From Hemerocallis citrina (Eukaryota > Streptophyta > Magnoliopsida > Asparagales > Asphodelaceae), in contig CM030363.1 in NCBI GenBank assembly GCA_017893485.1, positions 87,003,730 through 87,067,729 of the forward strand: a stretch of 64,000 nt of DNA, written 5' to 3'. The position numbers were made by a program, and so were the translations under genes. The notes under the pieces are model-generated. The model saw nothing but the letters and a program-made list of their open reading frames with translations. It had not been told where the DNA came from and made no database searches. This document shows, piece after piece, positions 12,941 to 25,136 of the stretch; position 1 is the stretch's first letter, and every line of letters begins with the position of its first letter.

Positions 12941-14844
12941 GCCAGAGCACTCTGTATCTGTACCCTCTTGTATCATTCTTGAAACCTCACGTGTTAGAAA
13001 GGGAAAAAAATTGAATTGGGGAATTTTTTTTGCGGGTTTGTTCCGTTTCTTTCTTGCAATGAAAATTCTCACTTGAAATTGGTTATGTATTCCTTTTTAA
13101 CTAAACAAGATTCTGCGCTAGTTCTTCCTTTTAGTAGACAAGTTTCTGGTTTAATGTGGGGAAATTCTGTTGTATGTTTGTGAACTGAAATATCTTCAAA
13201 TCTATCATCTCAATTTTATTTTCAGATAATAAAAAAAAGGAAAGAAACTCAGGTTGAGTATGATTATTACATACTGAGTTACTATTTGTAAAGATTATTT
13301 GATTGTTTTGCTTCTCAGTTTGAGGGCATGAAATGAGCTCAGAGTTTGGTCTTCTGATGTACCAACTTGGGAGTTGGTGATGGTCAAGAAAGCTAGTACT
13401 TTTGATTTGAACAATCACTGTGATGGTCCATAAAGAGATTTTCAGAGTTGAGTTCAGACTGCGGTGCAGTTATACAGTCAGAAAAGCTCAATAATTGTTT
13501 ATTACGAATGACTGGTTGGCATTTTGGTGTTCTTAATACAGTTAGAGCATCTGTAGTCCTCGAACGTGAAAATTTGGATTTCCTCATCTTTTTTAACTCT
13601 CATATGAAAGATTATTTTTCGTCTCATGCAGAAACAAATTCTATACAAATAAAAAAGAACGGACGGAGGTGAGTTTGTGCTGTAGTCGTTGAAAGTCAAA
13701 ATTTGGATTTTCTCACTTTTTAAAATCTCAGCCGAAAGATTTTTTTCGTCTCATGCAAAAAAAAATTCTATACAAATAAATATGAACGGATGGAGGATTA
13801 AATATTGTCTGTTGGAAAAAGAAAAATAATAATAATAAACTAAATGGACGGGACGTGAATTCCCATCTGTCGGATATATATATATAAGTACCTCTAGGAA
13901 AGTTCAAACCCAGTATTTGAGCTGACTGCATACAGCAGTTTCGCCCTCACTGTACTTGGTCGTTTGTATGTTGGAAGCTAAATATAAAACAAAGGAGGAA
14001 ACATGAAGTGAATGTCAGAAGGAAAACAAGCTATGGAGTTCATAGTTCCATGAATTATTATGTAATCATTTTGCATATAAAAGAAGATTCAGATTAACAC
14101 AACCATAAACTGAACATGAAGCTCAAAATGTGTAAGCGCAGTACAACAGAATATGAACATGAAGTATAAAATGTGTAAGCTCAAAACAGCATAGACTGCA
14201 CATGAAGTTCAAAATGTTCCCTGAGTGAGCTCATACTAATACAATCATATCAATGCCACTTTGTTTCTCTTTGTACAATCAACCAAAAAAGTGACTAATA
14301 CTAATACAAGCAGATCCCCGAGTGAGCTCATATCTTCACATCAGCTGTAGGATCGCATGGTGAACAAGTTGTGGCCATGACTGTCGACGAAGATATTACT
14401 GTCCAAGGACTGAGGATGAATGAAGTTGAGGTTGAGGGCAAATATTCGGGTATGGGACCAAAACAACACCACCTATTTGATCACTGAAGCTTCCCTGCAT
14501 GCATATATATACTACATATCTGCATTAAATACACCACAAACTTTAATCGTATTCCTTGTTTAATTAAAAACATACCGCAAACAATAATGGACAGCATCAC
14601 TAGCCTATTATCAGTTATTTTTGTTGTCTACTTCAAGCATAGGTAAACTATATCAAATGAAAAATAATTATTGGATTGTATCAATGGAAATTTTGTTATC
14701 AGTTGCTTACATACAAACTTCCATTACAACTTCAAACCTACAGCCCCTGTATTTTGAAAACTTCATTTGTGACGAAAAGTACTTAAAATACTATTTGCTT
14801 GGAAAATCACCACCAACAAAAATATTTCTCTTTTCGCAGGAGCA
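12745..14844. other. Element B spacer
   Basis: The first 200 bp complete the left MYB-CC last exon and its 3' flank. Two direct copies of a ~120-bp sequence ('gaaaatttggatttcctca', 'ttcgtctcatgcagaaa', 'attctatacaaataaa') lie at about 13560-13675 and 13690-13795. At 14100-14215 the 'catgaagtataaaatgtgt' module seen in element A recurs. No further gene is recognised. Confidence 0.55.
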
Positions 14845-16543
14845 TACTTCTGTTCCGCATCTACTTTGTTTTGCAAGCTCTTCTGGACCTAACGACACTC
14901 AATAATTTAAAATTGAGAATCTGATGATACTCAACTTTAATGAGGATAAAATAAATAAACAAATAAATAGTTATATAATAAAAGATAACCAAAGACGAAA
15001 ACCTTGCTGAGAATCAACATGTTCACTACGAACTTCCAGAAGACAAATTAATGAGCAAATTTATGGTCGAAAAACAATAAAAAAGCAGATTACATGGCCA
15101 ATTTTTTTAAGACCAAGTAGGATACGATATATTTCTATATATTATAAAGGACTACAAAAAACAAGCTTTTTAATGCAATTGATATGAAGTGAACAAATGA
15201 TCGTGTATTAATGCTTAAATTTCATATGCAAGCTCAGTTGTCTTTCTATCCTTGCTTTATTTTAATGCACAACTAGCCAAATGCTTTACAATACTAATTA
15301 CTATATTCTAGTGTGTGATTGTTTTGTCCTCGTTTCTGTGGTATTTCCTAAATGGAAAATACTCAATCATTACATTATTCTTAAGTTTACATTAAGGAAA
15401 TATCCTATAAGATGGAGCAGAAGTCTAAAGCGTTCATCTTCAACAGTATTTTGCAGTATTCACTCCCTGAATCTTGCAAATAGTAAAAAAGAAAAACATT
15501 GAATAGACCTTTGCCTTTCTACAACACCGTAACATGAACAAAAGCTAGGGAAATGAAAAAATAAATTTACTTATATGTTAAAGAGTTACAAGAGTAAATA
15601 CATCAATCTAAGAAGACATTTCTCATAAATCATGTTAAGAGCAGGGTATCCATGCATAAATTGCCAATCCCGATACAGTGTATCCGCATAGTTAAGAAAC
15701 AAGTTTGATCACCCATGACCATATTAAGCATCATCATAAACGGTAAACATGTTTACAATGTGAACAACTTAAATTTTCAAATTGTAATAGTAGCAGTTAC
15801 AATGAGAGAATTTTGGAGAAATATCACAAAAAATAGAGAAAAGAGAGAGAAAGAGAGGCTAACCTCGACTTGTTCATGAAGCTTTCGTTGCACTTCCATA
15901 TTTATTCTCAGTGCTTCGTTCAGTTCGTGGTTACTATAAGTTACATTTCAATATTAATTAAGGATCTAGGTTAGATAACTAATATTCAGACAGCAATAAC
16001 ATATGAAATGGCAATCTTACTCTTTTCACATCAGGAGTAGGCATTCTTGGCGACATAACACTATTGTTAGGGGTCTCTAAAAGGTAAGAAGCTGAGATTT
16101 GACATCAAAGGCATCAAAACACAAGGTGAGTTCGTAATTATTTATAAAATAACACGACGTAAACTAATAAAGTAAGCAAAAGTAAGCATCTTATGTAAAG
16201 AATAAACATAATAACAATAACACTACAGAAAAAACAACAACAACAATATATAATAAGACAACAAAAAAGATACTAAAGAAGTTCTTCAGTTAATATGCTC
16301 ACCATCCTTGGATTGCTCTGATATTTCTTTGCCTGATTGTTTACCCAACCTGTATTTCTGGATTAGCCACAATTGCAATAGATTGAGCATGTTACCCAAA
16401 CTCTATTCAGAGCAAGAAAACGACGTAAATTAGTTATCTATTTATGTCAATATAAAGCATAATTACCTGGAGATGACTTTTGAGATGAAAAAGAGCAAGC
16501 CCCTTCACACCCATTTGTCGCATGATTGTCTTCGGTGTTGCTT
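14845..16543 (-). pseudogene. MYB-CC fragment, right copy (inverted)
   Basis: Minus-strand exons match the left copy: 16467-16543, 16303-16357, 16021-16091, 15864-15944 and a truncated last exon ending at 14845 (start 14888). It carries small differences, including a coding change in the third exon. The acceptor before the fourth exon reads AAT instead of AAG, so normal splicing there should fail. The last exon is cut off after about 44 nt by the end of the inverted arm, removing the coiled-coil tail. It cannot encode the full MYB-CC tail but could supply antisense or hairpin transcript. Confidence 0.85.
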
Positions 16544-17256
16544 CTGTGATATAAATTGTATCACTGAGCTTATACTGTGTAAATCGAAAAAAAATGGAAA
16601 TATGCAGAAGGAAACCTAAAACGAAAACTGATGTACAATAATTTAGCGGCGTTCATCCTTATTTAAAACTAACATTACATTTCGTTTTCTTATTTGAAGT
16701 AATTTGAAACTTAGAATACCTGGTAAGAATGATTGGGGGTTGCTAGGATTTCTGTTCGAATCGATGAGGAATCGAAACCCTAATCGGAAGCTGGGTTTGA
16801 CGTCGAAGAGAGAAAGAGCCTCGCAACCCTAATGGCGATTTGGGTCTTCGATCGCAGAGAGAGAGAGAGAAAGAGACCGTAGAGACAGGTGCGGATTTGG
16901 GGGCCAGGGTTTCTCGTCGAAGAGAGTGAGAGAATCCAAGAGAGTAGAAATCGTAGAAGGAGAATGGGGGTTTCTCTCAGATCTCTTAGGGTTTCATCGA
17001 AGAAGGAGAGCGCGGGAGTAATTCGAAGGAGAGGGGGCTAGGGTTTCTTACGAACTCAGAGAGAGCGGGATATGAGTTGGGAGCCAGCATGCCAAAAAGA
17101 TAAGGAGAGGGAGGAAATGACCATTTTACCCTCAACAAAATAGGATGGAGAACGGGATCTGATCTCAGCCATTAGATCTGAATCAAACTAGATCTAATGG
17201 CTGGTAGATCCCGCTCAAGATAAGGAGCCCCGCTCACCATCTCATAATAGACTAAC
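14845..17256 (-). repeat. Element B right inverted arm
   Basis: This is the inverse copy of 10325-12744, about 2.41 kb. Differences visible by eye are sparse, which suggests a fairly recent duplication or gene conversion between arms. Confidence 0.9.
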
Positions 17257-17257
17257 T

Positions 17258-17504
<247 letters not shown>

Positions 17505-18514
17505 TATATATATATATATATATATGAAAAACTCTCAGTTGCAAACTGGTCTATTTGCACAGACCCGTTGCAAATAGAGCTGTGGGCCGTTAAATCAGAT
17601 AGATCAAGATCCAACGGCCATGATTGAGCCCATCCATCACCCCCCTCTCTCACTTTAGTAGTGAGGGGTAATTTGGGTATTTCATCCCAAATAACTTTTC
17701 ACCATATTCACTATCTCACACTCTCTCTCGCAGTTGACGAAGTTGTATTTTTTCTCTAAATTTTAACTTAGGTCGTTGTTGGAAACTGTAGCGGCCCGAA
17801 TTTTCAATATAATATCTTAGAAATACGTGGCACAATTTCCAGCATCAACTTCAATGTAATATTAAACACAATCCAAAAAACACAGATAAATTTTATTTCA
17901 ACTTTTATTACAATAATCTTTACAAACACAGCGGAATACAAAACACCTTGAATTACAAACTTTCTTTTTACAACACTTCTTTACAAATTTTACACAAAAG
18001 CTCTATTACATCAATTTATCTCAAGCATCAAAATTCCAAGCTCCAAGCAACAACAACCTGTAAAATATGAGTCTAGAGATGATTCCTAACCCCCAAAACT
18101 AAAGGGGTCAGCCATAAAGGTGTGAGTGACATAAAAAAAAAAGCAACAAAATTAATCATAAAACACTGAGTCATCAACAACATGTATTAACAGCAAGAAT
18201 AAATAAAATGAGAAATAACAAATAAGTAAAGCATGAAAACATCAAGGAATATAAGATGGTAAATAGTAAAACATGAAAACATCAAGTGAATCTAGACTAA
18301 GTGTCAAGTGTAGGAAAAAATAGGAAAATACAAGCATAAAAACCAAGTCAAGAAAACACAATTCTATATGCTGACTCTTTAATGCATACTTGTCGGATTC
18401 TATGCATTCTATTGTACATAGGTCCGGTGCAAGCCCTTAACGATCTCCACTTTATAGGGATAACCCCTCGTTATGCAACTAATCCTACTACGGTGATGGG
18501 AAACAAGATCCAGA

Positions 18515-18745
18515 ATACTCCGCGAATAGGCACCACAGCCCTCGACGCGCAAGCATCATGTAAGATAGCTTAAAAACAACCGGAGAATCATCTCCCAAAC
18601 CCGTGTACCCCACGAATAGGCTTGCAAGGCCCTCGACGTGCAGATACACCAGATACATTCCGTGAATAGGCCTGCCGACCCTCGATACGCGAATGCACCC
18701 TGTATGCTCCGTGAATAGGCTTGCAGACCCTCCACACGCTAACAC
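18515..18745. repeat. Tandem repeat inside the solo LTR (~60 bp unit)
   Basis: The phrase 'ccgygaataggc' followed by 'accctcgacacgc' recurs four times. The equivalent position in the Gypsy-1 LTR holds a different tandem repeat, so this is a hot spot for repeat turnover. Confidence 0.7.
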
Positions 18746-19261
18746 ACAAATGTCCTCTCGAGACAAGACAACAAACAGTCCTGGATCGCATCTGTTGGAA
18801 TAACAAAACCATGAGCCTATACTTACGTTTTTCAAGTTCCATCACATTCCCACTAGTGCATGTCCTTAAGTTGATTATTATTAACAACACCAAATCTCCA
18901 TCTCTAGAGTTAGTGTATCCTGCCGGATTTAAATAATCAACAACAACTAAACCAAGACCCCCAGGTCTAACTTAACAATCTCAACTTGCCAGTTCACAGG
19001 ACTCTCACTCAACTCCTAGAGATCTCAACAAGTCCAAAATTCACAAATTCATCGTCAAAACGATCATAGGGAGAAACCTCCCCAATCAACAAAACCCAAA
19101 TCTTTCTAAAATTTCAAAATCCAAATCCAACAATAAAATATCTTGAAAACATATGTTCTGTAGAAACAATAGTATTTAGAATAGTAAGTTATAAATCAAA
19201 AAACTTTTAAAGAATCAATCATTTAAAGAACACTTGCAAAACTCAATAAACTTCAGTAACA

Positions 19262-19530
19262 GTCGACTGCAAACCAGAGTCGGTCGACTGTCCAGAGCGA
19301 AGACCCAACATTTTTAAGAAAATAATTATAAGTGTTGACGGTCGACTATAAAAGACACCAGTCGACTGTCCAGAGCGAAAATCCAACACTTCGAGAAAAT
19401 ACCAAAACAGAGCAGAAACAGTCGACTGGAGAAATGGTTCAGTCGACTGTTCCGCACGAGATTTCAAGAAAAACGAGAAAACACAGCAGCCAGGTAACGG
19501 CGGTCGACTGTTGAAAACATACCAGTCGAC
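19262..19530. promoter_or_regulatory. Four CAGTCGACTG doublets in the solo LTR
   Basis: The core GTCGAC occurs at 19262/19283, 19341/19361, 19421/19442 and 19503/19525, with intra-pair distances of 21, 20, 21 and 22 bp. Pairs are 60-80 bp apart. The sequence between paired sites is not conserved. Spacing near two helical turns suggests a protein-binding array, but no function is known to me. Confidence 0.5.
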
Positions 19531-21819
19531 TGCCTCACCTACAGACTACAGTTTGGGTTGTGCATAATTCAACTGATATGAAGATTTACCTTACAAAACT
19601 GAAATATATCAAAAGTATATTTCTCATATGATCAAATACAACTTATAGGATATACAAAGATGCATAAAAACCAATCAAAAATCACTTGATTTGATAAAAT
19701 AGCTTTTTGATGAACTTCTTCAAAATAAAAATAGGAACGTGTGCATATATCAAAATTAGAATTTTTAAGAATAAGTCATACATCAAAATAACTTGTTTTA
19801 TGTTCCAAACCTTATCAGTACCAAAATAAGTTGAGATATAGGCAAATCCTTCGAAAACGCATAAAACTCAATTTCTTCTTAAACAACAAAAATACGATAT
19901 TTATGAAAAACATTTATGCATACTCGTGCACCAAAGAAAACTTCACCAATCCATAAACTAAAATAACAAAATATCAGATATCAAACTTAGTATTTGAGTA
20001 AATTCAAATTCAAATGAAATTTTTCACAAAATCACAAATCCCCAAATTTAATAAAAAATGTATCCATCCCCAATTTTAGTCATCACAACTCAAATCCTCA
20101 AGACATGGTCTTTTAATCCATTATTCATTCTCAAAATTCCTCAAACTCAAACTCAGCTATTCTCAATAGTTGATTCATAAACAAAAACAAATTATCATCA
20201 ACATGGCCAAGTTGCATTCATCCAACTCACCAATAGTCCAAAATCTCATCTTTAATCAATTAATGCATAACATCCATCATACTCAATCAAATCAGCAATA
20301 AATCCAAAAGAAATAGCCTACTCAAAATTTATATTAGGTCCTCCTACAATCTAAAATCATCCACATGCAATTCTACTCACAACACCTAGGGTTCTTCTCA
20401 AAGATCCAATTTTATCATCCATCCAACATACATATTCATACCAAAGCCTAGCATGCTTTCTAATAGATGAAACACCACATACCACATACATAAAACAAAA
20501 CAACAAAATAATTTACATCACTCACCTCGATGGAGAGATCAAACGAATGTAACAAGGCAAGACGAAGAATCCCTCCTTTGTAAAGAATCCAAGATCTCCT
20601 CTTTAAATCTCCAAGAAAATAAAAACAATAAAATTTTTGTGTTGTGCAGTGAAAGACGGCTGCACTTCACCATTTAAATAGGCCGGAATTAGAAGAATTA
20701 GGGTTTTGAACATATTTGCAAAATAATCCTTTTAAAATATATCTATATAAATAGATCCCTATACTTGGAAACTTCTTAAAACCAATTTAATTAAAATTTA
20801 AAACACAAAAATAACCATCCTAAGTCAGCCGGCATTGTTTAAAAAGTCCAGAAAAACAGTTTTGCACTTTCATCCCTCAAAATGACAATTTTGCAAAAAG
20901 ACCATTCTTTTTGTAATATTTGCAAATAGGTCCAATAAATATCAAAAAAATCTAGAAAAATCACAAATAATCTCAAATAATAAATAATAATTTTGCCACA
21001 AAAATAATTTTGCCTTTTGAACTTTTCAAGAAAACATTTGCACGTATTTTGCATGTGTAAAAAGATAAATCTTCAGAAAATATTTATTAAATCTCCAAAA
21101 ATCATTTGTATTCATTTTCAGATCTCAAAAATAGTATTTAAAAATACGGGTTACTAAAGAAACAAAGGCCTAAGTACTTCAAAATTTGACTTGAACTGAA
21201 GTCGTTATTTCAAACAATGACTTTAGTATAACCTAGGTCGTTATTTCAAATAATGACTTTAGTATAATCTAGGTCGTTGTTTGAAAGAACGACTTAAGTT
21301 AAACATTTTTTTAAAAACCTTGTCTCCCTTCACTCTCCTTCTATCTTCTCTCTCTCACTCTCAGTCTCCCTACTCTCTCCCTCGTTCTAGCACCCAAACT
21401 CGAAACCCAACCCGAGCTTGTGCCTCCTCCACCGCCGCCTCATCTAATTTGCCCCATCCTCCTTCACTTCACTCTCTCACTCACTCTCTCCCTCTTATCC
21501 CCCTCTTTCTCTTCTGAAGACTCTCCCGAAACCCAAAATTCGAAACCCTAATTTGCCTTTTACTCCGTACACATCGCCAATCACTCAATCTCCACCGTAC
21601 ATATCTGCACTGTGCAAGGTAATCACTTTATTCTAGCTTCGTAGATGTAGCTATATTGATTGAATAATTTGTTTAATATTTTTGTGATGAGTAGTTATGT
21701 AGAAGTAGTAACATGTATATAGTTTTTTTATGATTATAGACGGTAGAATTTTAGATGTAGTTTTTGTTGCTCGCTCAAATTGTAGAAGTAGTGGTAGTTT
21801 TTATTGTTCGATATTAGTA

Positions 21820-24205
21820 AAACTGCACAAACGAGATCCAAAAATTACAAAATTTTGCGAGTAGGTCGGACTCACCACACGCAAGTCAACATAACTTCTA
21901 GAAATGAGTTTTGACTAACGGTTTGCAAGATACGACCGTTTTCCATTTTTTTCATGAGTGAAAGCCATACATTGCCGTATCTTGCAAACTGTGAGTCGAA
22001 ACTCATATCTACAAGTTGACTTAGCATGTGTGTGGTGATTCAGACCTACTTACAAATTTCTACAAATTTTTTATGTCGTTTGTGCAGTTTTCTCACGTAT
22101 CTCAAACAACAACAATTATACTTTAAAAAAAAATTGTACGGTTACACTAGAAAACTGCACAAACGATATCCAAAAATTACGAAACTTTGCGAGTAAGTCG
22201 GACTCACCACACATAAGTCAACGCTACATGTAGAAGTGAGTTTCGACTCACGGTTTGAGAGATTTGGCAAAGTATCGTTTTCCATCTTTTTCGTGAGTGA
22301 AACTGATACATTGCCGTATCTTGCAAACTGTGGGTCAAAACTCACTTCTACAAGCTGCGTTGGCTTATGTGTAGTGAGTCCGACCTACTCGCAAAGTTTC
22401 AGAATTTTTAGATATCGTTTGTGTAGTTTTCAATGTTTTCGTAACAACAACTAAAACAACTAATTTTGGATATTTTGAGTACGAAAATTTAGAAAACTAT
22501 ATAAAGGGCAACCAAAAATTATGAAACTTAGCGAGTATGTCAGATTCACCACACACAAGCTAATGCAACTTCTAGAGGTGAGTTTCGAATAACAGTTTGC
22601 GAGATACGACAATGTATCACATTATTATGTTTTTATTGAAATAAAGTGATACATTGTCGTATCTTGCAAATCGTAAGTCGAAACTCACTTCTAGAAGTCG
22701 CATTAGCTTGTCCGTAGGAAATCCAGCCTACTCGCAAAGTTTCATAATTTTTTGTTGTCGTTTGTGCTGTTTTCCCATGTATCTTATTTCGTATCTATGA
22801 AGAATTTGGCATTGCTATGATGAATTATGAAGAATTTGTGCAATGTTTGGTGCATACAGAAATTACATCTCTTCGTCGTCCCCTCTCCACACTTCTTCGG
22901 ATCTGTGGCAGTCTTGCAAAGTGAGTCGGCTCAAGTCTAAAGGTCCTAGACCGCGACATCCACCCAAAAACAATGCACCAACCTCGATAGAACAGGATGA
23001 TTGGTGACAAACCTAAACCAATGTTTATAATGTTATTATTGTATATAATAATGTTTACAAAATTCACAATTAGAACTAATAATTCTCTTACTTGTGTGGA
23101 AGGTTAGCCTTGTGTGGATGCTTGGCCCTTACCACTACCAGAAGGCCTTCTGGATCCCCTCGTTCTGACCATTTCTCTATTAAAAATTAAAAAATAACTC
23201 TCAATACACTCTTCATATATAGATACGAAACAAGATACGTGAGAAAATCGTACAAACGATATCAAAAAATTACAAAACTTTGTGAGTAGGTCGGACTCAC
23301 CATACACAAGTCAACACAACTTGTAGAAGTGAGTTTTGACTCACGGTTTGCAAGATACGGCAATGTATCACTTTCACTTACGAAAAAGAATGGAAAACGA
23401 TACACAGCCGTATCTTGTAAACCGTAAGTCGAAACTCACTTCTAGAAGTTGCGTTGGCTTGTGTGTGACCCGACCTACACGCAATGTTTTGGAATTTTTG
23501 GATCTTGTTTGTGTGGTTATCTCACGTAACCGTATTCATCCCTTTTCAAAATATAGTATGTTGTTGTCGTTGTTCGATATTAATAAAAGCGCACAAACGG
23601 GATCCAAAAATTATAAAATTTTGTGAGTATGTCAGATTCACCATACACAAGCCAACATAAATTGTAGAAGTAAGTTTCGACTCACAGTTTGCGAAATATG
23701 GCCATGTATCGCTTTCCATTCTTTTCGTGAATGAAAGTGATACATTGCCGTATCTTACAAACCGTGAGTCGAAACTCACTTTTAGAAGTTGTGTTGGTTT
23801 GTGTGTGGTATGTCTGACCTACTCACACAGTTTCGGAATTTCTCGTTGCCATTTGTTCTCTTTTACACAAACTTCGCAACAACAGCTTCGAATAATCATG
23901 TATGTTGTTGTTCGATATTAGTAAAAATGTACAAACGGCCACCAAAAATTCTGAAACTGTGCGGGTAGGTCTAACTCATCCCACACAAGCCAACGCAACT
24001 TCTAAATGTGAGTTTCGATTCACGATTCGCGAGATATGGAAATGTATCGCTTTCCATTCTTTCTCGTAAATGAAGGTGATACATTGTTGTATTTTGCAAA
24101 CCGTGAGTCGAAACTTTTTCAAGTTGTGTTTGCGTGTGTGTGGTGAGTCCGACGTACTATCAAAGCTTTGGATTTTTTGGATCTCGTTTGTACGTTTTTA
24201 CTAAT
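21820..24205. repeat. Six ~280-bp palindromic units in the core of element C
   Basis: Units at about 21827-22095, 22148-22428, 22490-22775, 23240-23520, 23588-23868 and 23930-24200 each read as an inverted repeat. The arms run 'ctgcacaaacg', 'gagtaggtcggactcacc', 'aagtgagtttcgactcacgg', 'tttgcaagatacggcaatg', a short loop, then the reverse. They are arranged three on each side of a ~450-bp centre. Each could fold into a ~130-bp stem. Confidence 0.85.
23099..23190 (-). pseudogene. Small exon-like fragment at the centre of element C
   Basis: On the minus strand an ATG opens a short frame, MVRTRGSRRPSGSGKGQAST plus two residues, then a stop. An MVRTRG start is common in plant mobile-domain and transposon-derived proteins. 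Adjacent sequence (22825-23067) is also fairly GC-rich and gene-like but gives no recognisable domain. It is probably a remnant of captured or transposon coding sequence. Confidence 0.3.
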
Positions 24206-24896
24206 ATCGAACAACAACAACAACAACAACAACTAATACTACATCTAAAATTTTAACGAACAACAACTACTTCTACAATTCTACCGTCTACAATCATCGA
24301 ACAATTATATAGAATACACATCAAACAACTAACCTATACATAACTATGCATCGCAAAAGTAATCCCAAAAATTAAACAAGTAATTCAATCAACATAGCTA
24401 CATCTACGAAGTTAGAATAAAATGATTACCTTGCACAGTGTGGATATGTATAGTGGAGATTGAGTTGTCGACGATCTGTACGAAACTAAACGGTGAATTA
24501 GGGTTTCAAGTTTCCTATTGGATTTCGAAGATTGGGGGAGGGGGAGGTGATGAGTTAGGGGGTTTTGGGGAAATAGAGAAAGGAGGAGGAGGTGCGGCAT
24601 GGATAGAGGAGGAGGATGGTTTAGGATTAGGTGGGGTTTCGGATTTTGGGTTTTGGGAGAGACTTCAGAAGAGTGAGGGAGAAGAGGAAAAGAATGAGTG
24701 GGAGAGTGAAGTGAAGGAGGAGGGGGCAGATTAGATAGGCGGCGGAGGAGGAGGCGTGGGCTCGGGTTGGGTTTCGAGTTTGGGTTCGGGAACGAGAGAG
24801 ACAGTAAGGAGACCGAGAGTAAGAGAGAGAAGATAGAAGTAGAGCGAAGGGAGACAAGTTTTTTTTTTTAAATTGTTTAACTTAAGCCGTTGTTTC

Positions 24897-25049
24897 TATT
24901 AGATATTGTGTTATATACTTAGTCTCATATCGGATTATATATTAGTTTAGTATTTGGTTCCCTCCTATATATATAGGAGATATTGTACTCAGTTATAATC
25001 AATTCGGTTAATCCAATAATATTTTCCAATCTCTTTGTTAACCTTATCA
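24897..25049 (+). repeat. Copia-2 5' LTR
   Basis: It starts TATTAGATATTGTG, whereas the 3' copy starts TGTTAGATATTGTG, so the terminal G has become A. It contains 'cctatatatataggag' (TATA-like) and ends GTTAACCTTATCA. Confidence 0.9.
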
Positions 25050-25061
25050 TGGTATCAGAGC
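25050..25061 (+). other. Copia-2 primer binding site (tRNA-iMet)
   Basis: TGGTATCAGAGC, complementary to the 3' end of initiator tRNA-Met, follows the 5' LTR directly. Confidence 0.9.
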
Positions 25062-25136
25062 AAGATTATACAAATTTTCTTTTCTTATTTTCTCCATCAA
25101 AACCATAGAAATCCAACCCAAAAATAAATAAATAAA

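Larger units (their letters stand above)
10325..17256. mobile_element. Foldback element B: 2.4-kb inverted arms carrying MYB-CC gene fragments
   Basis: The left arm 10325-12744 and right arm 14845-17256 are near-identical inverted copies around a 2.1-kb spacer. The termini start 'ttagtctattatgagatgg', related to the start of element A, so A and B belong to one family. Each arm holds a pyrimidine-rich, 'aaaccctag'-containing lead segment and then four to five exons of a MYB-CC gene with introns still in place. This indicates DNA-level capture rather than retroposition. The element is bounded by (GA)n on the left and (TA)n on the right. No transposase is seen. It is comparable to a Pack-MULE or foldback that duplicated its cargo. 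Confidence 0.75.
17787..21158 (-). mobile_element. Solo LTR of the Gypsy-1 family (3.4 kb)
   Basis: It starts TGTAGCGGCCCGAATTTTC and shares long blocks with the LTR at 45813-48672: 'tatcttagaaa(a)tacgtgg', 'cccccaaaactaaaggggtc' and 'ggtgcaagcccttaac'. A 5-bp duplication, gaaac, flanks it at 17782-17786 and 21159-21163. No internal retroelement sequence is adjacent, so it arose by LTR-LTR recombination. Orientation is taken from Gypsy-1, whose genes read on the minus strand. The 3' edge reads TTACTAAA instead of a terminal CA, a local change. It contains four CAGTCGACTG doublets (19262-19530) and a tandem repeat of 'gaataggcttgcagaccctc' type (about 18515-18740). Confidence 0.85.

Noticed and set aside
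12780..14850. Shared word 'cgcaggagca' near both inner ends of element B arms
   Set aside because: Ten bases of microhomology might mark a repair junction, but the match is short and not exactly at both breakpoints, so it is not claimed.
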